A DNA stretch of 64,000 nucleotides, taken from the NCBI RefSeq assembly GCF_016625195.1, contig NZ_JACVUP010000008.1:124001-188000 (forward strand), written 5' to 3'. This document shows positions 10,892 through 23,268 of the stretch, one piece after another; within the stretch, counting starts at the first letter, position 1, and the number at the start of each line of letters is the position of its first letter. A program made the position numbers and the translations under genes. The notes beneath the pieces were generated by a model. It made no database searches and was not told the origin of the DNA. It saw only the letters and a program-made list of their open reading frames with translations. Origin of the DNA: Erwinia sp. S63 (GTDB lineage: Bacteria > Pseudomonadota > Gammaproteobacteria > Enterobacterales > Enterobacteriaceae).

Positions 10892-11902
10892 TCATTTAGT
10901 GCGGCGACTTAACTGACCACGGCGGAATAAATTGCGGCGAATACGGGTTAATCCCGGCTTCGGTTTCCGCGGTTCATCCAGCGAGGCCAAAACTAATTCC
11001 AGCACGCGCTCGGCCACATCGCGATGACGCTGCCCCACTGCCAGTACCGGACACTCTAAAAAGTCCAGTAATTCGTGGTCGCCAAATGTGGCGATCGCAA
11101 GGTCGGTTGGCAGGCGCCCATCGCGCTTCAATGTAATATCCATCACGCCCTGAAGCAGACCGAATGAGGTGGTAAACAGCGCATCCGGCATCGGATGATC
11201 TTCGAGATATTTCTCGAACAAAGTGGCAGCCGCAGCACGATCAAAACTGTTGCAGTAGAGGTAGTCAACTGAGCGCTCATCGTCTTTCCACGCATCGCGG
11301 AAGCCCATTTCACGCAGGAAGCTCACTGAAAGCTCGGGCAGCGCGCCAAGGAACAGCACGTTTTTCACCGGAAGCTGACGCAATTCAGCCGCCAGCGCAT
11401 GCGCATCGTCCTGATCGGCGCCAACCACACTGGTGAAGTGTTCACGATCCAGCGCGCGGTCCAGTGCGATAATCGGCAGCGGATCGTTGATCCAGCGCTG
11501 ATAAAACGGGTGCTCTGGCGGCAGCGAGGTGGAAACGATGATCGCATCCACCTGACGTTGCAGCAGATGTTCAATACAACGCATCTCATTGTCCGGCTGG
11601 TCTTCCGAGCAGGCAATCAGCAACTGATAGCCGCGTTGACGTGCCTGCCGTTCCAGATAGTTGGCTATGCGCGTGTAACTGGTGTTCTCCAGATCCGGGA
11701 TCACCAGGCCGATAGAACGCGTACGCCCGGCGCGCAGGCCCGCCGCGACAGCATTGGGGTGATAATTATGTTCACGCACCACCGCCATCACTTTTTCGAC
11801 GGTTTTGTCGCTGACACGATACTGCCGCGCTTTGCCATTGATAACGTAGCTGGCCGTGGTGCGCGACACGCCCGCCAGGCGCGCAATTTCATCCAGTTTC
11901 AC
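10892..11902 (-). CDS. cra: Cra (FruR), catabolite repressor/activator
   Basis: LacI/GalR-family regulator of carbon flow; it represses glycolytic genes and activates gluconeogenic genes, and its DNA binding is relieved by fructose 1-phosphate (family knowledge). The 336 residues begin with the helix-turn-helix [20 protein letters not shown] (residues 1-20) and the hinge region, followed by a periplasmic-binding-protein-like sugar domain. The first 140 residues are almost identical to E. coli Cra. The C-terminal tail is two residues longer (SRRTK). The position between ilvIH and mraZ is the conserved one. Confidence 0.97.
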   Translation of the reverse strand: MKLDEIARLAGVSRTTASYVINGKARQYRVSDKTVEKVMAVVREHNYHPNAVAAGLRAGRTRSIGLVIPDLENTSYTRIANYLERQARQRGYQLLIACSEDQPDNEMRCIEHLLQRQVDAIIVSTSLPPEHPFYQRWINDPLPIIALDRALDREHFTSVVGADQDDAHALAAELRQLPVKNVLFLGALPELSVSFLREMGFRDAWKDDERSVDYLYCNSFDRAAAATLFEKYLEDHPMPDALFTTSFGLLQGVMDITLKRDGRLPTDLAIATFGDHELLDFLECPVLAVGQRHRDVAERVLELVLASLDEPRKPKPGLTRIRRNLFRRGQLSRRTK

Positions 11903-12047
11903 GATGACACCTTAATTCTGATAAGCCAGGGCTGGGCAAATGTCCGCAGAGTAGCTATGGGTAAAACATTTGTAACATCTAACCGCAGAACACTACGCTG
12001 AGCAACCGCTTTTATCGGGCAGCTCTCACAAGCGCATTAAATAAAAA

Positions 12048-12068
12048 AACCCGGCATTACGCCGGGTT
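12048..12068 (-). terminator. Rho-independent terminator of ilvIH
   Basis: On the minus strand AACCCGGC, a 5-nt loop, then GCCGGGTT followed by at least five further T residues, about 30 bp past the ilvH stop. Confidence 0.9.
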
Positions 12069-12099
12069 AGCTTTGAAGCAGGATGGTTACTTTGCGGGA

Positions 12100-12591
12100 T
12101 TAACGCATCACACGATCGCCACGCGACACACCCACAATCCCTGAGCGCGCGACTTCAACGATCTCAGCAACATCGCGAACGGTGTTGAGGAAGGCATCGA
12201 GCTTATCGCTGGTGCCTGCCAGCTGAACCGTGTACAGCGTTGGCGTCACATCGATAATCTGACCACGGAAAATCTCCGCGCTACGCTTCACTTCTTCACG
12301 ACCGTAACCGCTGGCCTGAATCTTCACCAGCATGATTTCACGTTCAACGTAGGCACCCTGCCCCAGCTCGCTGACACGTAACACGTCCACCAGTTTGTGC
12401 AGTTGCTTCTCAATCTGCTCCAGCACTTTTTCATCGCCGACCGTCTGAATGGTCATGCGTGACAGCGTGGGATCGTCGGTTGGCGCAACGGTCAGACTTT
12501 CGATGTTGTAGCCGCGCTGTGAGAACAAACCCACTACACGAGACAATGCGCCGGATTCATTTTCCAGCAGTACCGATAACACACGACGCAT
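12100..12591 (-). CDS. ilvH: IlvH, acetohydroxyacid synthase III regulatory subunit
   Basis: Small valine-sensing subunit of AHAS III, first common step of valine, leucine and isoleucine synthesis. The 163 residues from [19 protein letters not shown] contain the N-terminal ACT domain that binds valine and a C-terminal ferredoxin-like domain, nearly identical to E. coli. I use ATG 12589-12591, two bases after the ilvI stop and preceded by GAGAGG inside the end of ilvI. A frame starting ten codons upstream only adds residues absent from the family. Confidence 0.97.
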   Translation of the reverse strand: MRRVLSVLLENESGALSRVVGLFSQRGYNIESLTVAPTDDPTLSRMTIQTVGDEKVLEQIEKQLHKLVDVLRVSELGQGAYVEREIMLVKIQASGYGREEVKRSAEIFRGQIIDVTPTLYTVQLAGTSDKLDAFLNTVRDVAEIVEVARSGIVGVSRGDRVMR

Positions 12592-12593
12592 AA

Positions 12594-14318
12594 TTAAGTC
12601 CTCTCCGTTTTGCTCAGCCACATCTCATCCATCGAACCGCCGCGAATCTGCATCGGGTAAACGTGCTCGCTGCCGTCGATATTCACATCAACAAACACCA
12701 GACGCCCTTTCGCCAGGGTATCCAGTGCCAGCTGCAGCTTCTCTTCCAGCTCAGCGGGATGTGCGATGGAAATACCCACATGTCCGTAAGCTTCGGCTAA
12801 ACGCACAAAGTCCGGCAGAGATTGCATATAGGATTGCGAGTGGCGGCCGGAATAAATCATATCCTGCCACTGTTTCACCATGCCAAGGAAACCGTTGTTG
12901 AGGTTCAGCACCAGCACCGGTAAATCGTACTGCAGTGCCGTCGACAGCTCCTGGATGTTCATCTGGATGCTGCCGTCACCGGTCACGCAAATCACGGTCT
13001 CGTCTGGCAGCGCCATTTTCACGCCCAGCGCGGCCGGTAAGCCGAAGCCCATGGTGCCGAGGCCACCGGAATTGATCCAGCGACGCGGCTTATCGAACTG
13101 ATAATAGAGCGCGGCGAACATCTGATGTTGGCCGACGTCTGAGGTGACATAGGCATCGCCCTTGGTCAGACGCCAGATGGTTTCGATCACCGCCTGCGGT
13201 TTGATCTTGTCGCTGGTGCGATCAAATTCAAGGCACTTACGGCTACGCCAGCCATCAATGGTCTGCCACCAGTCGCGCAGGCTATCCAGCTCTTGCTTCG
13301 CATCGCTTTGCGCCAGCAGTTCCAGCATCTGCGACAGCGTCTGCTTCGCATCACCCACAATCGGGATATCGGCGCTGACGGTTTTGGAAATCGAGGTCGG
13401 ATCGACGTCGATATGCATGATGGTGGCGTTCGGGCAATATTTCGCCAGGTTGTTGGTAGTACGGTCATCGAAGCGCACACCAATGCCGAAAATCAAATCG
13501 GCATTGTGCATGGTCATATTGGCTTCGTAAGTCCCGTGCATCCCCAGCATGCCGACGCTTTGGCGATGCGTGCCCGGGAATACGCCCAGGCCCATCAGCG
13601 ACATGGTGACCGGAATGTTCAGCTGTTCCGCTAACTGTAGCAGTTCCGCTTCACAGCCTGACATAATCGCACCGCCACCGGCATAAATTACCGGCTTATG
13701 TGCAGCCAGCAAGGTTTGCAGCGCGCGTTTGATCTGCCCTTTATGGCCCTGAATCGTTGGATTATAAGAACGCATGCTGACCGACTCAGGATAGACGTAC
13801 GGCAGTTTATTCGCTGGGTTGAGAATATCTTTTGGCAGGTCGATCACCACCGGGCCTGGGCGGCCGCTTGCTGCCAGCCAGAAGGCTTTTTTCAGCACGG
13901 TTGGGATCTCTTCCGCGTTTTTCACCAGGAAGCTGTGTTTGACCACCGGACGGGAAATCCCGACCATGTCGCACTCCTGGAACGCATCGTAGCCGATCAG
14001 TGAAGACGGCACCTGACCCGACAGAATCACCATCGGAATCGAATCCATATAGGCCGTCGCAATACCGGTAATGGCATTGGTTGCGCCTGGGCCTGAGGTG
14101 ACCAGCACCACGCCGACTTCGCCGGTCGCGCGTGCCAGACCATCCGCCATATGTACTGCGCCTTGCTCGTGACGCACTAATACGTGGTCAATACCACCGA
14201 CCGTTTGCAGCGCATCGTAAATGTCGAGCACTGCTCCGCCCGGATAGCCGAATACCTGCTTAACGCCCTGATCGATTAACGAACGGACGACCATTTCGGC
14301 TCCTGACAACATCTCCAT
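12594..14318 (-). CDS. ilvI: IlvI, acetohydroxyacid synthase III catalytic subunit
   Basis: Thiamin-diphosphate enzyme that condenses pyruvate with pyruvate or 2-oxobutyrate. 574 residues, as in E. coli, with the N-terminal PYR domain ([15 protein letters not shown]; catalytic Glu in [12 protein letters not shown] near residue 47), a central FAD-binding domain, and the ThDP motif [15 protein letters not shown]. The start is ATG 14316-14318 (MEMLSGAEM), preceded by TGGAGG; a longer frame from 14381 has no family support. NNGFLGM replaces NNRYLGM of E. coli in the ThDP region. Confidence 0.97.
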   Translation of the reverse strand: MEMLSGAEMVVRSLIDQGVKQVFGYPGGAVLDIYDALQTVGGIDHVLVRHEQGAVHMADGLARATGEVGVVLVTSGPGATNAITGIATAYMDSIPMVILSGQVPSSLIGYDAFQECDMVGISRPVVKHSFLVKNAEEIPTVLKKAFWLAASGRPGPVVIDLPKDILNPANKLPYVYPESVSMRSYNPTIQGHKGQIKRALQTLLAAHKPVIYAGGGAIMSGCEAELLQLAEQLNIPVTMSLMGLGVFPGTHRQSVGMLGMHGTYEANMTMHNADLIFGIGVRFDDRTTNNLAKYCPNATIMHIDVDPTSISKTVSADIPIVGDAKQTLSQMLELLAQSDAKQELDSLRDWWQTIDGWRSRKCLEFDRTSDKIKPQAVIETIWRLTKGDAYVTSDVGQHQMFAALYYQFDKPRRWINSGGLGTMGFGLPAALGVKMALPDETVICVTGDGSIQMNIQELSTALQYDLPVLVLNLNNGFLGMVKQWQDMIYSGRHSQSYMQSLPDFVRLAEAYGHVGISIAHPAELEEKLQLALDTLAKGRLVFVDVNIDGSEHVYPMQIRGGSMDEMWLSKTERT

Positions 14319-14989
14319 TTTCTGCCTCCAGGCTTGAGGAACCAGATCCCGTGACGCGCATTGCCCCTGCGTCACTGGCACCCAGCCCCGTATTCGCCAG
14401 TTAAGATCAAAACCTTATGTTTATGCTCAGATGACAGAATTCATTTCTGCCTTCCAGGTACAGGGAATCTACTTGAGTTGATTCTTTTAAGAGTAGGTCG
14501 ATTACCATAACCGCAGAAAACCCGGCCTGCAAACGACAGGACGCTGCGGCAGGCTTATTTCGGCACAAAAGGCACTGACACGTGATAATCGCTCGCGAGG
14601 ATTAAACTAATGCCATCCCACAACCACAGATGAAAATGCTGGTTAACGGATTATTTGCAGCGTGTTCTAAGAAATATGATTTTCATATTGTCTGGCTGGT
14701 TAGCCCACAATTTTTCCTGAATATTACTTTCTGGCGTGATTAACTTCAAAACCCGCTTCCCACATGACATTGTGCTAAGCAACCCGCCAAATCCTGTTTT
14801 AAAGATCACAGATAAATGACAGTAAAAATCATTAAATTCAATAAGTTAAAATTAATTCGGTTTTATAAAAAATTTTTTAGGCTGTTTAAGTCGTTATGCA
14901 TGCTGCTAATTAATGCCAAAGCTCTGTATAGCGGGATATTCGCAGCAGATCGCCCTTAACCGGCAAGAGAAATACCCTTTCACTTAGGG
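14319..14989. other. AT-rich intergenic region between ilvI and the leu promoter; leuO absent
   Basis: About 670 bp with no credible gene on either strand. In E. coli this slot holds leuO, encoding a LysR-type regulator, together with Lrp and H-NS sites. Here only very AT-rich sequence remains (strongest at 14820-14900) plus a GCCTGC/GCAGGC inverted repeat at 14525-14554. The ilvIH promoter and any Lrp sites must lie within about 250 bp upstream of ilvI, but I cannot point to them with confidence. Confidence 0.7.
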
Positions 14990-15018
14990 TTGACTTCACT
15001 GAGCAATCCCAGTATCAA
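14990..15018 (+). promoter_or_regulatory. leu operon promoter
   Basis: TTGACT (14990-14995), a 17-bp spacer and TATCAA (15013-15018), placing transcription start about 25 bp before the leuL ATG. Confidence 0.75.
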
Positions 15019-15051
15019 TATGTGCAGCACAAAATTTACGAGGTTTGATTC

Positions 15052-15135
15052 ATGTTTCATTCTTTCCGCCTACTCGGTCTACTACTAAACGCATTCAGTT
15101 TGCGCGGTAGACTTGTGGGTGGAATCAATCACTGA
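15052..15135 (+). CDS. leuL: leu operon leader peptide (27 aa)
   Basis: MFHSFRLLGLLLNAFSLRGR..., 27 codons and stop, aligns with the E. coli leader around GLLL, NA, SLRGR and the terminal IxH. The control stretch has Leu codons 7, 8, 10, 11 and 12 as CTA CTC (Gly) CTA CTA CTA, four of them the rare CTA. Ribosome stalling here when charged leucyl-tRNA is scarce would prevent formation of the downstream terminator. Too short for ordinary gene calling; supported by position between promoter and attenuator. Confidence 0.92.
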   Translation: MFHSFRLLGLLLNAFSLRGRLVGGINH

Positions 15136-15158
15136 TTCGAACCTGAAGAAGTTTAAAG

Positions 15159-15185
15159 AACCCGCGCCGATGCGCGGGTTTTTTT
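15159..15185 (+). terminator. leu attenuator (rho-independent terminator)
   Basis: CCCGCGC (15161-15167), loop CGAT, GCGCGGG (15172-15178) followed by seven T residues, 24 bp after the leuL stop and ~50 bp before leuA. This is the terminator limb of the leucine attenuation system. Confidence 0.92.
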
Positions 15186-15233
15186 ATGCTCGTTACACCG
15201 GCGAAGTTGAGTTAAAGCAAAAGGAAGATGACC

Positions 15234-17890
<2,657 letters not shown>

Positions 17891-17894
17891 TAAA

Positions 17895-19301
17895 ATGAAA
17901 AGCTTATACCAGAAGTTATTTGATGCACATGTCGTCCACGAAGCACCAAACGAAACCCCGTTACTGTACATCGATCGCCATCTGATCCATGAAGTGACGT
18001 CACCGCAGGCCTTCGATGGCCTGCGCGCTCACGGCCGCAAAGTGCGCCAGCCGTCGAAGACGTTCGCCACCATGGACCACAACGTTTCTACCCAGACCAA
18101 AGACATTAACGCGTCGGGTGAGATGGCGCGTATTCAGATGCAAGAGCTGATCAAGAACTGTGCTGAGTTCGGCATTCAGCTGTATGACCTGAATCACCCG
18201 TTCCAGGGCATCGTGCACGTGATTGGGCCTGAACAAGGTATGACGCTGCCAGGCATGACCATCGTCTGCGGCGATTCCCACACCGCGACCCACGGCGCAT
18301 TCGGTTCGCTGGCATTCGGTATCGGCACCTCCGAAGTTGAGCATGTGTTTGCCACGCAGACCCTGAAGCAGGGCCGTGCCAAAACCATGAAGATTGAAGT
18401 GCTGGGCGAAGCGGCGCCGGGCATTACAGCAAAAGATATCGTGTTGGCGATTATTGGTAAAACCGGCAGCGCCGGCGGTACCGGTCACGTGGTGGAATTC
18501 TGTGGCCCGGCGATTGAAGCGCTGAGCATGGAAGGCCGCATGACATTGTGCAACATGGCAATTGAGATGGGTGCCAAAGCGGGCCTGGTCGCGCCGGATG
18601 ACACCACTTTCGCTTACCTGAAAGACAAGCAGTTCGCACCGAAGGGCGAGCAGTGGGATGAAGCCGTCGCTTACTGCCGTACGATGAAGTCCGACAGCGA
18701 TGCCAAATTCGATACCACGGTTACTTTGAATGCTGCTGACATCGCGCCGCAGGTGACCTGGGGCACCAACCCAGGCCAGGTGATGGCGGTGGATCAGGCG
18801 ATCCCTAACCCGCAATCATTTGCCGATCCGGTTGAGCGTGCTTCTGCTGAGAAAGCGCTTGCCTATATGGATCTGCAGCCGGGCATCAAACTGACTGAAG
18901 TCGCTATCGACAAAGTCTTTATCGGTTCATGCACTAACTCACGTATTGAAGACCTGCGTGCTGCCGCGGCTATCGCCAAAGGCCGCAAAGTGGCGCCGGG
19001 CGTGGTGGCCATGGTAGTACCGGGTTCAGGTCCGGTTAAAGCCCAGGCGGAAGCGGAAGGTCTGGATAAGATTTTCCTCGAAGCCGGTTTTGAATGGCGT
19101 CTACCTGGCTGCTCCATGTGCCTGGCGATGAACAATGACCGTCTGAACCCAGGCGAGCGTTGTGCCTCTACCAGTAACCGTAACTTTGAAGGTCGTCAGG
19201 GCCGTGGCGGTCGCACTCACTTAGTGAGCCCGGCGATGGCGGCGGCTGCAGCGGTCACCGGTCGTTTTGCCGACATTCGTGAATTGACTCAGGGAGCTTA
19301 A
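17895..19301 (+). CDS. leuC: LeuC, isopropylmalate isomerase large subunit
   Basis: Large subunit of the [4Fe-4S] dehydratase that interconverts 2- and 3-isopropylmalate. 468 residues; the cluster cysteines are in FIGSCTNSR and [11 protein letters not shown]. The N-terminus [14 protein letters not shown] (ATG 17895) aligns with the family. A longer frame from 17844 lies inside leuB and is rejected. GAGGA sits about 11 nt upstream, overlapping the end of leuB. Confidence 0.97.
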   Translation: MKSLYQKLFDAHVVHEAPNETPLLYIDRHLIHEVTSPQAFDGLRAHGRKVRQPSKTFATMDHNVSTQTKDINASGEMARIQMQELIKNCAEFGIQLYDLNHPFQGIVHVIGPEQGMTLPGMTIVCGDSHTATHGAFGSLAFGIGTSEVEHVFATQTLKQGRAKTMKIEVLGEAAPGITAKDIVLAIIGKTGSAGGTGHVVEFCGPAIEALSMEGRMTLCNMAIEMGAKAGLVAPDDTTFAYLKDKQFAPKGEQWDEAVAYCRTMKSDSDAKFDTTVTLNAADIAPQVTWGTNPGQVMAVDQAIPNPQSFADPVERASAEKALAYMDLQPGIKLTEVAIDKVFIGSCTNSRIEDLRAAAAIAKGRKVAPGVVAMVVPGSGPVKAQAEAEGLDKIFLEAGFEWRLPGCSMCLAMNNDRLNPGERCASTSNRNFEGRQGRGGRTHLVSPAMAAAAAVTGRFADIRELTQGA

Positions 19302-19304
19302 GCC

Positions 19305-19910
19305 ATGGCGAACAAATTTACTCAACACACCGGAATTGTGGCGCCATTGGATGCGGCGAACGTCGATACTGATGCCATCATTCCAAAACAGTTCCTGCAA
19401 AAAGTGACGCGCACCGGTTTTGGCGCCCACCTGTTCCATGACTGGCGTTTCGAAGATGATGCGGGCACCGTGCCTACCCCAGGTTTCGTGCTGAACAAGC
19501 CGGAGTTCAAAGGCACCAGCATCTTGCTGGCGCGTGAAAACTTTGGCTGCGGCTCTTCGCGTGAACACGCCCCATGGGCACTGACCGATTTCGGTTTCCA
19601 CGTGGTGATTGCGCCAAGCTTCGCGGATATCTTCTATGGCAACAGCTTTAACAACCAGCTGCTGCCAGTGAAGTTGAGCGATGAAGAAGTGGATGAGATG
19701 TTCAAACTGGTGGCCGCGCAGCCGGGCGTGACCTTTACCGTGGATCTGGAAGCGCAGACCGTGACGGCCGGTGATAAGTCTTACAGCTTTGAAATCGACA
19801 GCTTCCGCCGTCACTGCATGATCAATGGCCTCGACAGCATTGGTTTGACGCTGCAACACGAAGCGTCCATCTCCAACTACGAGACCAGTCAGCCAGCGTT
19901 CCTGCGTTAA
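19305..19910 (+). CDS. leuD: LeuD, isopropylmalate isomerase small subunit
   Basis: Small swivelling-domain subunit that completes the active site with LeuC. 201 residues, as in E. coli, with [13 protein letters not shown], the [16 protein letters not shown] motif and [20 protein letters not shown]. It begins 3 bp after leuC and is the last gene of the operon. Confidence 0.97.
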   Translation: MANKFTQHTGIVAPLDAANVDTDAIIPKQFLQKVTRTGFGAHLFHDWRFEDDAGTVPTPGFVLNKPEFKGTSILLARENFGCGSSREHAPWALTDFGFHVVIAPSFADIFYGNSFNNQLLPVKLSDEEVDEMFKLVAAQPGVTFTVDLEAQTVTAGDKSYSFEIDSFRRHCMINGLDSIGLTLQHEASISNYETSQPAFLR

Positions 19911-19915
19911 TGCCT

Positions 19916-19945
19916 TATTCGGTGCGTTTGAATGCGCACCGAATA
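19916..19945 (+). other. Strong hairpin after leuD without U tract
   Basis: TATTCGGTGCG and CGCACCGAATA form a perfect 11-bp inverted repeat around an 8-nt loop, 5 bp past the leuD stop. No T run follows, so it may protect the leu mRNA 3' end or pause polymerase ahead of the true terminator 20 bp further on. Confidence 0.7.
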
Positions 19946-19964
19946 GAGGCGCACTGGATGTCCC

Positions 19965-19990
19965 AAAAGTCGCCTTTGCTGGCGACTTTT
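19965..19990. terminator. Bidirectional terminator between leuD and setA
   Basis: AAAAGTCGCC, loop TTTGCT, GGCGACTTTT: a 10-bp inverted repeat bordered by A and T runs, placed between convergent leuD (plus) and setA (minus), usable on both strands. Confidence 0.88.
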
Positions 19991-19993
19991 TGT

Positions 19994-21175
19994 TTATCGG
20001 GCATCACGTACGCGCGACGCCAGCCCCAGCGCCACTACCGCCATCACCAGTGCTAGCCAGTAAACGGACTCATGCCCGAAGCGCTCGCTCAGCGTGCCCT
20101 GTATCAATCCCGCAATAATCAGACCGGTCGAGATCGAGGTGGTAAACATGGTGGTCGCCGCGCCCGCGCGTCCCGGCATCAAATCCTGGAACCACAGCAT
20201 GCCAATCCCCGCCACGATGCCAATAAACGCCGCGTTAAACAGCTGCAGCACCATTAACGCCGTGCGTGACTGGAACAACACCAGCCCAAGATAGAACAGA
20301 ATCGCTGCCATCAGCGCTAACAGCACCAATTTACGTTTACCGAAGCGCTTCGCGTAGTGCCCAGCCAGCAGCATGATAGGAATCTCCAGTCCTGCCGCCG
20401 TTCCCATTAATAAGCCCGCCAGTTTTTCCGGCAACCCCAGCGTGGAGCTGATATACAGCGGCATATCGATGATATACATGGTGTTGCACGCCCACATCAC
20501 CACTGAGGCGATAAACAGCATTCGCACCTGGCTATCTTTCCACGGACTGAGTTGGGTCAGCACCTGCTCTGGCGTTGCAGCCACGCGCGGCACCGAAGGC
20601 AGAGTGCGCCAAATCAGCAGCATACTGAGCAGGAAAATTGCCGCCGCCACGCAGAACAGCGTCACAAAGCCATAGTTAAGCGCTAAGGCGAACGACAGCG
20701 GCGGGCCAATCACCCACGCCAGCGACAGTTGCGCACGCATCACCGAGCTGAACATCACCACTTCACGCGCCGACTGATCGGCATACTCACGTGCCAGCGC
20801 AAAGATCTGCGGAATCGCCACGCTGGCCAGCGCCGACAGCAACACGCCCACACTAATCAACGTCAGGTAATGACGATTAAAGGCGAATAGCAGCGCATTC
20901 AGTACCGCCATCAGGCAGCAAAACAGGATCAGATTACGACGATCGCCACGGTTATCCGAGCGCTTCGCCATTAGCAGGCTAATCACAATCCCGGCAATCG
21001 CGTTAATGGTAAAAAACAGACCGACCCAAAACGGTCGCACCTGCACTTCGCGCGTCAAAAACAGACTCAATGTGGGTGCCTGTAACGCACCCGCGACACC
21101 GGTCATAAACGACACCGCCATAAAAGAGAGATAAACCGGATTGATACGACGCTGGCGCGTTAACAGCGATTTCAT
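19994..21175 (-). CDS. setA: SetA, sugar efflux transporter (MFS)
   Basis: Twelve-segment major-facilitator exporter of glucosides and lactose in the inner membrane (E. coli family knowledge). The 393 residues include GVAGALQAPTLSLFL near the N-terminus, FALAREYADQSAREVVMFSS, NTMYIIDMPLYIS and the highly conserved WFQDLMPGRAGAATT. It sits directly downstream of the SgrS-like RNA on the same strand, as in E. coli, where the locus responds to sugar-phosphate stress. An AAGGGA ribosome site precedes the ATG. Confidence 0.93.
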   Translation of the reverse strand: MKSLLTRQRRINPVYLSFMAVSFMTGVAGALQAPTLSLFLTREVQVRPFWVGLFFTINAIAGIVISLLMAKRSDNRGDRRNLILFCCLMAVLNALLFAFNRHYLTLISVGVLLSALASVAIPQIFALAREYADQSAREVVMFSSVMRAQLSLAWVIGPPLSFALALNYGFVTLFCVAAAIFLLSMLLIWRTLPSVPRVAATPEQVLTQLSPWKDSQVRMLFIASVVMWACNTMYIIDMPLYISSTLGLPEKLAGLLMGTAAGLEIPIMLLAGHYAKRFGKRKLVLLALMAAILFYLGLVLFQSRTALMVLQLFNAAFIGIVAGIGMLWFQDLMPGRAGAATTMFTTSISTGLIIAGLIQGTLSERFGHESVYWLALVMAVVALGLASRVRDAR

Positions 21176-21240
21176 GCAGAAATCCCTTTGCGGAGAAATG
21201 AGGCTAAGACAAAGAGGGTAGAAGATTTCACAGCAAAACG

Positions 21241-21376
21241 AAAAAAGCCAGCAGAGAAAACGCTGCTGGCGGTGAAATGCACCCTACTCAGAAAAGGCTC
21301 CACGTCGGCGGAACCGCTGGCAGAGCGCCATTCATTGCTGAATGCCTCCCGCTCTTCCATTGCCTGGCAGTATGCC
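21241..21376 (-). ncRNA. sgrS: SgrS small RNA (sugar-phosphate stress); SgrT frame not recognised
   Basis: The 3' part is recognisable: CTGAGTAGGGTG (ptsG-pairing seed region; E. coli has CTGAGTATTGGTG), a small GGTG-CATTT-CACC hairpin, and the Hfq-type terminator GCCAGCAG/CTGCTGGC followed by six T. Its position between setA and divergent sgrR is the conserved one. The 5' end is uncertain; I set it about 7 nt after a TATTAG box near 21383. The leader is shorter than the 227-nt E. coli RNA, and no reading frame resembling the 43-residue SgrT is present. Confidence 0.75.
21247..21270 (-). terminator. SgrS terminator
   Basis: Minus-strand GCCAGCAG, 8-nt loop, CTGCTGGC, then TTTTTT; the U-rich tail is what Hfq binds in E. 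coli SgrS. Confidence 0.88.
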
Positions 21377-21428
21377 TCTAATATGGGGCAGGAAAAACTG
21401 AGCGATTCTGAGAAGGAGTTCCCCTTTT

Positions 21429-23090
21429 ATGTCCTCTGCGCGACTGCAACAGCAGTTCATCCGCCTGTGGCAAAGCTGCCAGGGTGTGGATCAGGAAACC
21501 ACCTTAAGCGATCTGGCTGAACGACTGCACTGCTCGCGCCGCCACATGCGTAATCTGCTGAACGCCATGCAGGATGCGGGCTGGCTGATTTGGCAGGCAG
21601 AAGCCGGGCGCGGTAAGCGTTCGACTCTGAGCTTCAATTACACCGGCCTGGCACTCCAGCAGCAGCGCGCCGAGGATCTACTGGAGCAGGACCGCATTGA
21701 GCAGTTGGTGCAACTGGTCGGCGATAAGAATCAGGTGCGGCAGATGATTGCGGCCCATCTCGGACGCAGTTTCCGCCAGGGCAAGCACATCCTGCGCGTG
21801 CTCTATTACCGTCCGCTGCCCAATCTGCTGCCCGGTTCGCCGCTGCGTCGTTCGGAAACCCATCTGGCGCGACAAATCTTTAACGGCCTGACGCGGATAA
21901 ATGAGGAAAAGGGGGAAATCGAAGCGGATATCGCCCATCACTGGCAGCAAACCTCCCCACTCCACTGGCGCTTCTTTTTACGTCCCGCGATTCGTTTCCA
22001 TCACGGACGTGAACTGGAGATGGAAGACGTTATCGCCTCGCTGGATCGCGTACGCAGTCAGCCACTATTCTCGCATATCGACAAACTGCACTCTCCCGCG
22101 CCCTGGACGCTGGATATTCATCTGACACAGCCCGATAGCTGGCTGCCGTGGCTATTGGCCAGCGTCAGCGCGATGATCCTGCCGCGCGAATGGCCGACGT
22201 TGCGCCATTTTGCCCGTCAACCCATCGGCACCGGTCCGTACAGCGTGGTACGCAACCAGCAGACGCAGCTGAAAATTGCTGCCTTTGATGACTATTTTGG
22301 CTACCGCGCGCTGATTGATGACGTATCGATTTGGGTGCTGCCGGAAATCAGTGATGAGCTGGTGTACGCGGGCGTGAAGTTGCAGGGGGAAACCGCCGAT
22401 GAGAAATCCGAAGAGAGCCGTCTGGAAGAAGGCTGCTATTTCCTGCTGTTCGACCAGCGCTCTGAGCTTGGCAAGGAGGCAAATTTCCGCCGCTGGGTGA
22501 GCTATCTACTCAACCCAATTGCCCTGCTCAACCATGCGGGCGTGGGCTATCAGCGCTACTGGTTCCCGGCTTACGGATTTTTACCGCGCTGGCATCATCG
22601 CCGCGATCTCACCCCAGCCGAAAAGCCCGATGGACTCACGCAACTGACCATCAGCTGGTACAGCCATCATGTTGAGCATGAAGGCATTGCCAACGCCCTG
22701 CGCCCGCTGCTGGCTGAACAGGGCGTTAAGCTGATCACGCGCGAGTTGAGCTACGAAGAGTGGTTCGAAGGTACGGGAGAGAGTGACATCTGGCTTGGCA
22801 GTGTGAACTTCACGCTTCCACTGGAGTACGCGCTGTTTGCCCAACTCTACGAGCTGCCGCTGATGCACCACTGCGTCCCGATTAACTGGCATGCCGATGC
22901 GGAGCAGTGGCGACAAAAAAACTTATCTTTAGCCGACTGGAGTAAGCAGTTGGTGAACAGCGACTTTGTTCATCCGCTTTTCCATCACTGGCTGCTGCTG
23001 GAAGGTCAGCGCAGTATGCGTGGCGTGCGCCTCAATACTCTCGGCTGGTTTGACTTCAAATCGGCCTGGTTTGCGCCACCGGAGTTGTGA
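21429..23090 (+). CDS. sgrR: SgrR, transcriptional activator of sgrS
   Basis: Sugar-phosphate stress regulator that activates sgrS and represses itself. 553 residues: an N-terminal winged helix-turn-helix domain ([22 protein letters not shown], about residues 26-47) joined to a solute-binding-protein-like domain (SBP_bac_5 type) containing [20 protein letters not shown] and [18 protein letters not shown]. Such a fusion is diagnostic of SgrR. The ATG is preceded by AAGGAG. It is transcribed away from sgrS and shares its control region. Confidence 0.95.
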   Translation: MSSARLQQQFIRLWQSCQGVDQETTLSDLAERLHCSRRHMRNLLNAMQDAGWLIWQAEAGRGKRSTLSFNYTGLALQQQRAEDLLEQDRIEQLVQLVGDKNQVRQMIAAHLGRSFRQGKHILRVLYYRPLPNLLPGSPLRRSETHLARQIFNGLTRINEEKGEIEADIAHHWQQTSPLHWRFFLRPAIRFHHGRELEMEDVIASLDRVRSQPLFSHIDKLHSPAPWTLDIHLTQPDSWLPWLLASVSAMILPREWPTLRHFARQPIGTGPYSVVRNQQTQLKIAAFDDYFGYRALIDDVSIWVLPEISDELVYAGVKLQGETADEKSEESRLEEGCYFLLFDQRSELGKEANFRRWVSYLLNPIALLNHAGVGYQRYWFPAYGFLPRWHHRRDLTPAEKPDGLTQLTISWYSHHVEHEGIANALRPLLAEQGVKLITRELSYEEWFEGTGESDIWLGSVNFTLPLEYALFAQLYELPLMHHCVPINWHADAEQWRQKNLSLADWSKQLVNSDFVHPLFHHWLLLEGQRSMRGVRLNTLGWFDFKSAWFAPPEL

Positions 23091-23130
23091 TGCTTTCGCA
23101 CTGTCACATAAGTGTCTAAAATAGGCCGTT

Positions 23131-23209
23131 CTCAACGGGGTGCCCTGCTTTTTGGGCTGAGATAAACCCGTCGAACCTGATCCGGCTCATACCGGCGTAG
23201 GGATTTGAG
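23131..23209 (+). promoter_or_regulatory. TPP riboswitch (THI element) upstream of thiBPQ
   Basis: The core is typical: GGGGTGCCCTG, GGCTGAGATAAACCCG, GAACCTGATCCGG and CCGGCGTAGGGA, closed by P1 helix CTCAA (23131-23135) with TTGAG (23205-23209). Binding of thiamin pyrophosphate would reduce expression of the transporter operon, probably by hiding the ribosome site of thiB 50 nt further on; no terminator is seen. A possible -10 box TAAAAT lies at 23117-23122 with a weak -35. Confidence 0.95.
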
Positions 23210-23268
23210 ATGCCCGCTAACTCAGATCCTTTGCGACTCGACCTTATTTTCTCCTCAAGGAGCGCAAA

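Noticed and set aside
13698..14003. Frame opposite ilvI, considered as a leuO remnant
   Set aside because: It lies inside ilvI and has no LysR helix-turn-helix.
18000..18815. 271-codon frame opposite leuC
   Set aside because: Shadow of leuC; the His/Arg-rich product has no family look and no start signal.
21172..21360. 62-codon frame on the minus strand starting in the SgrS leader and ending in the setA start (ATGA overlap)
   Set aside because: It would have to be read through the SgrS terminator hairpin and shows no resemblance to SgrT; the overlap with setA looks accidental.
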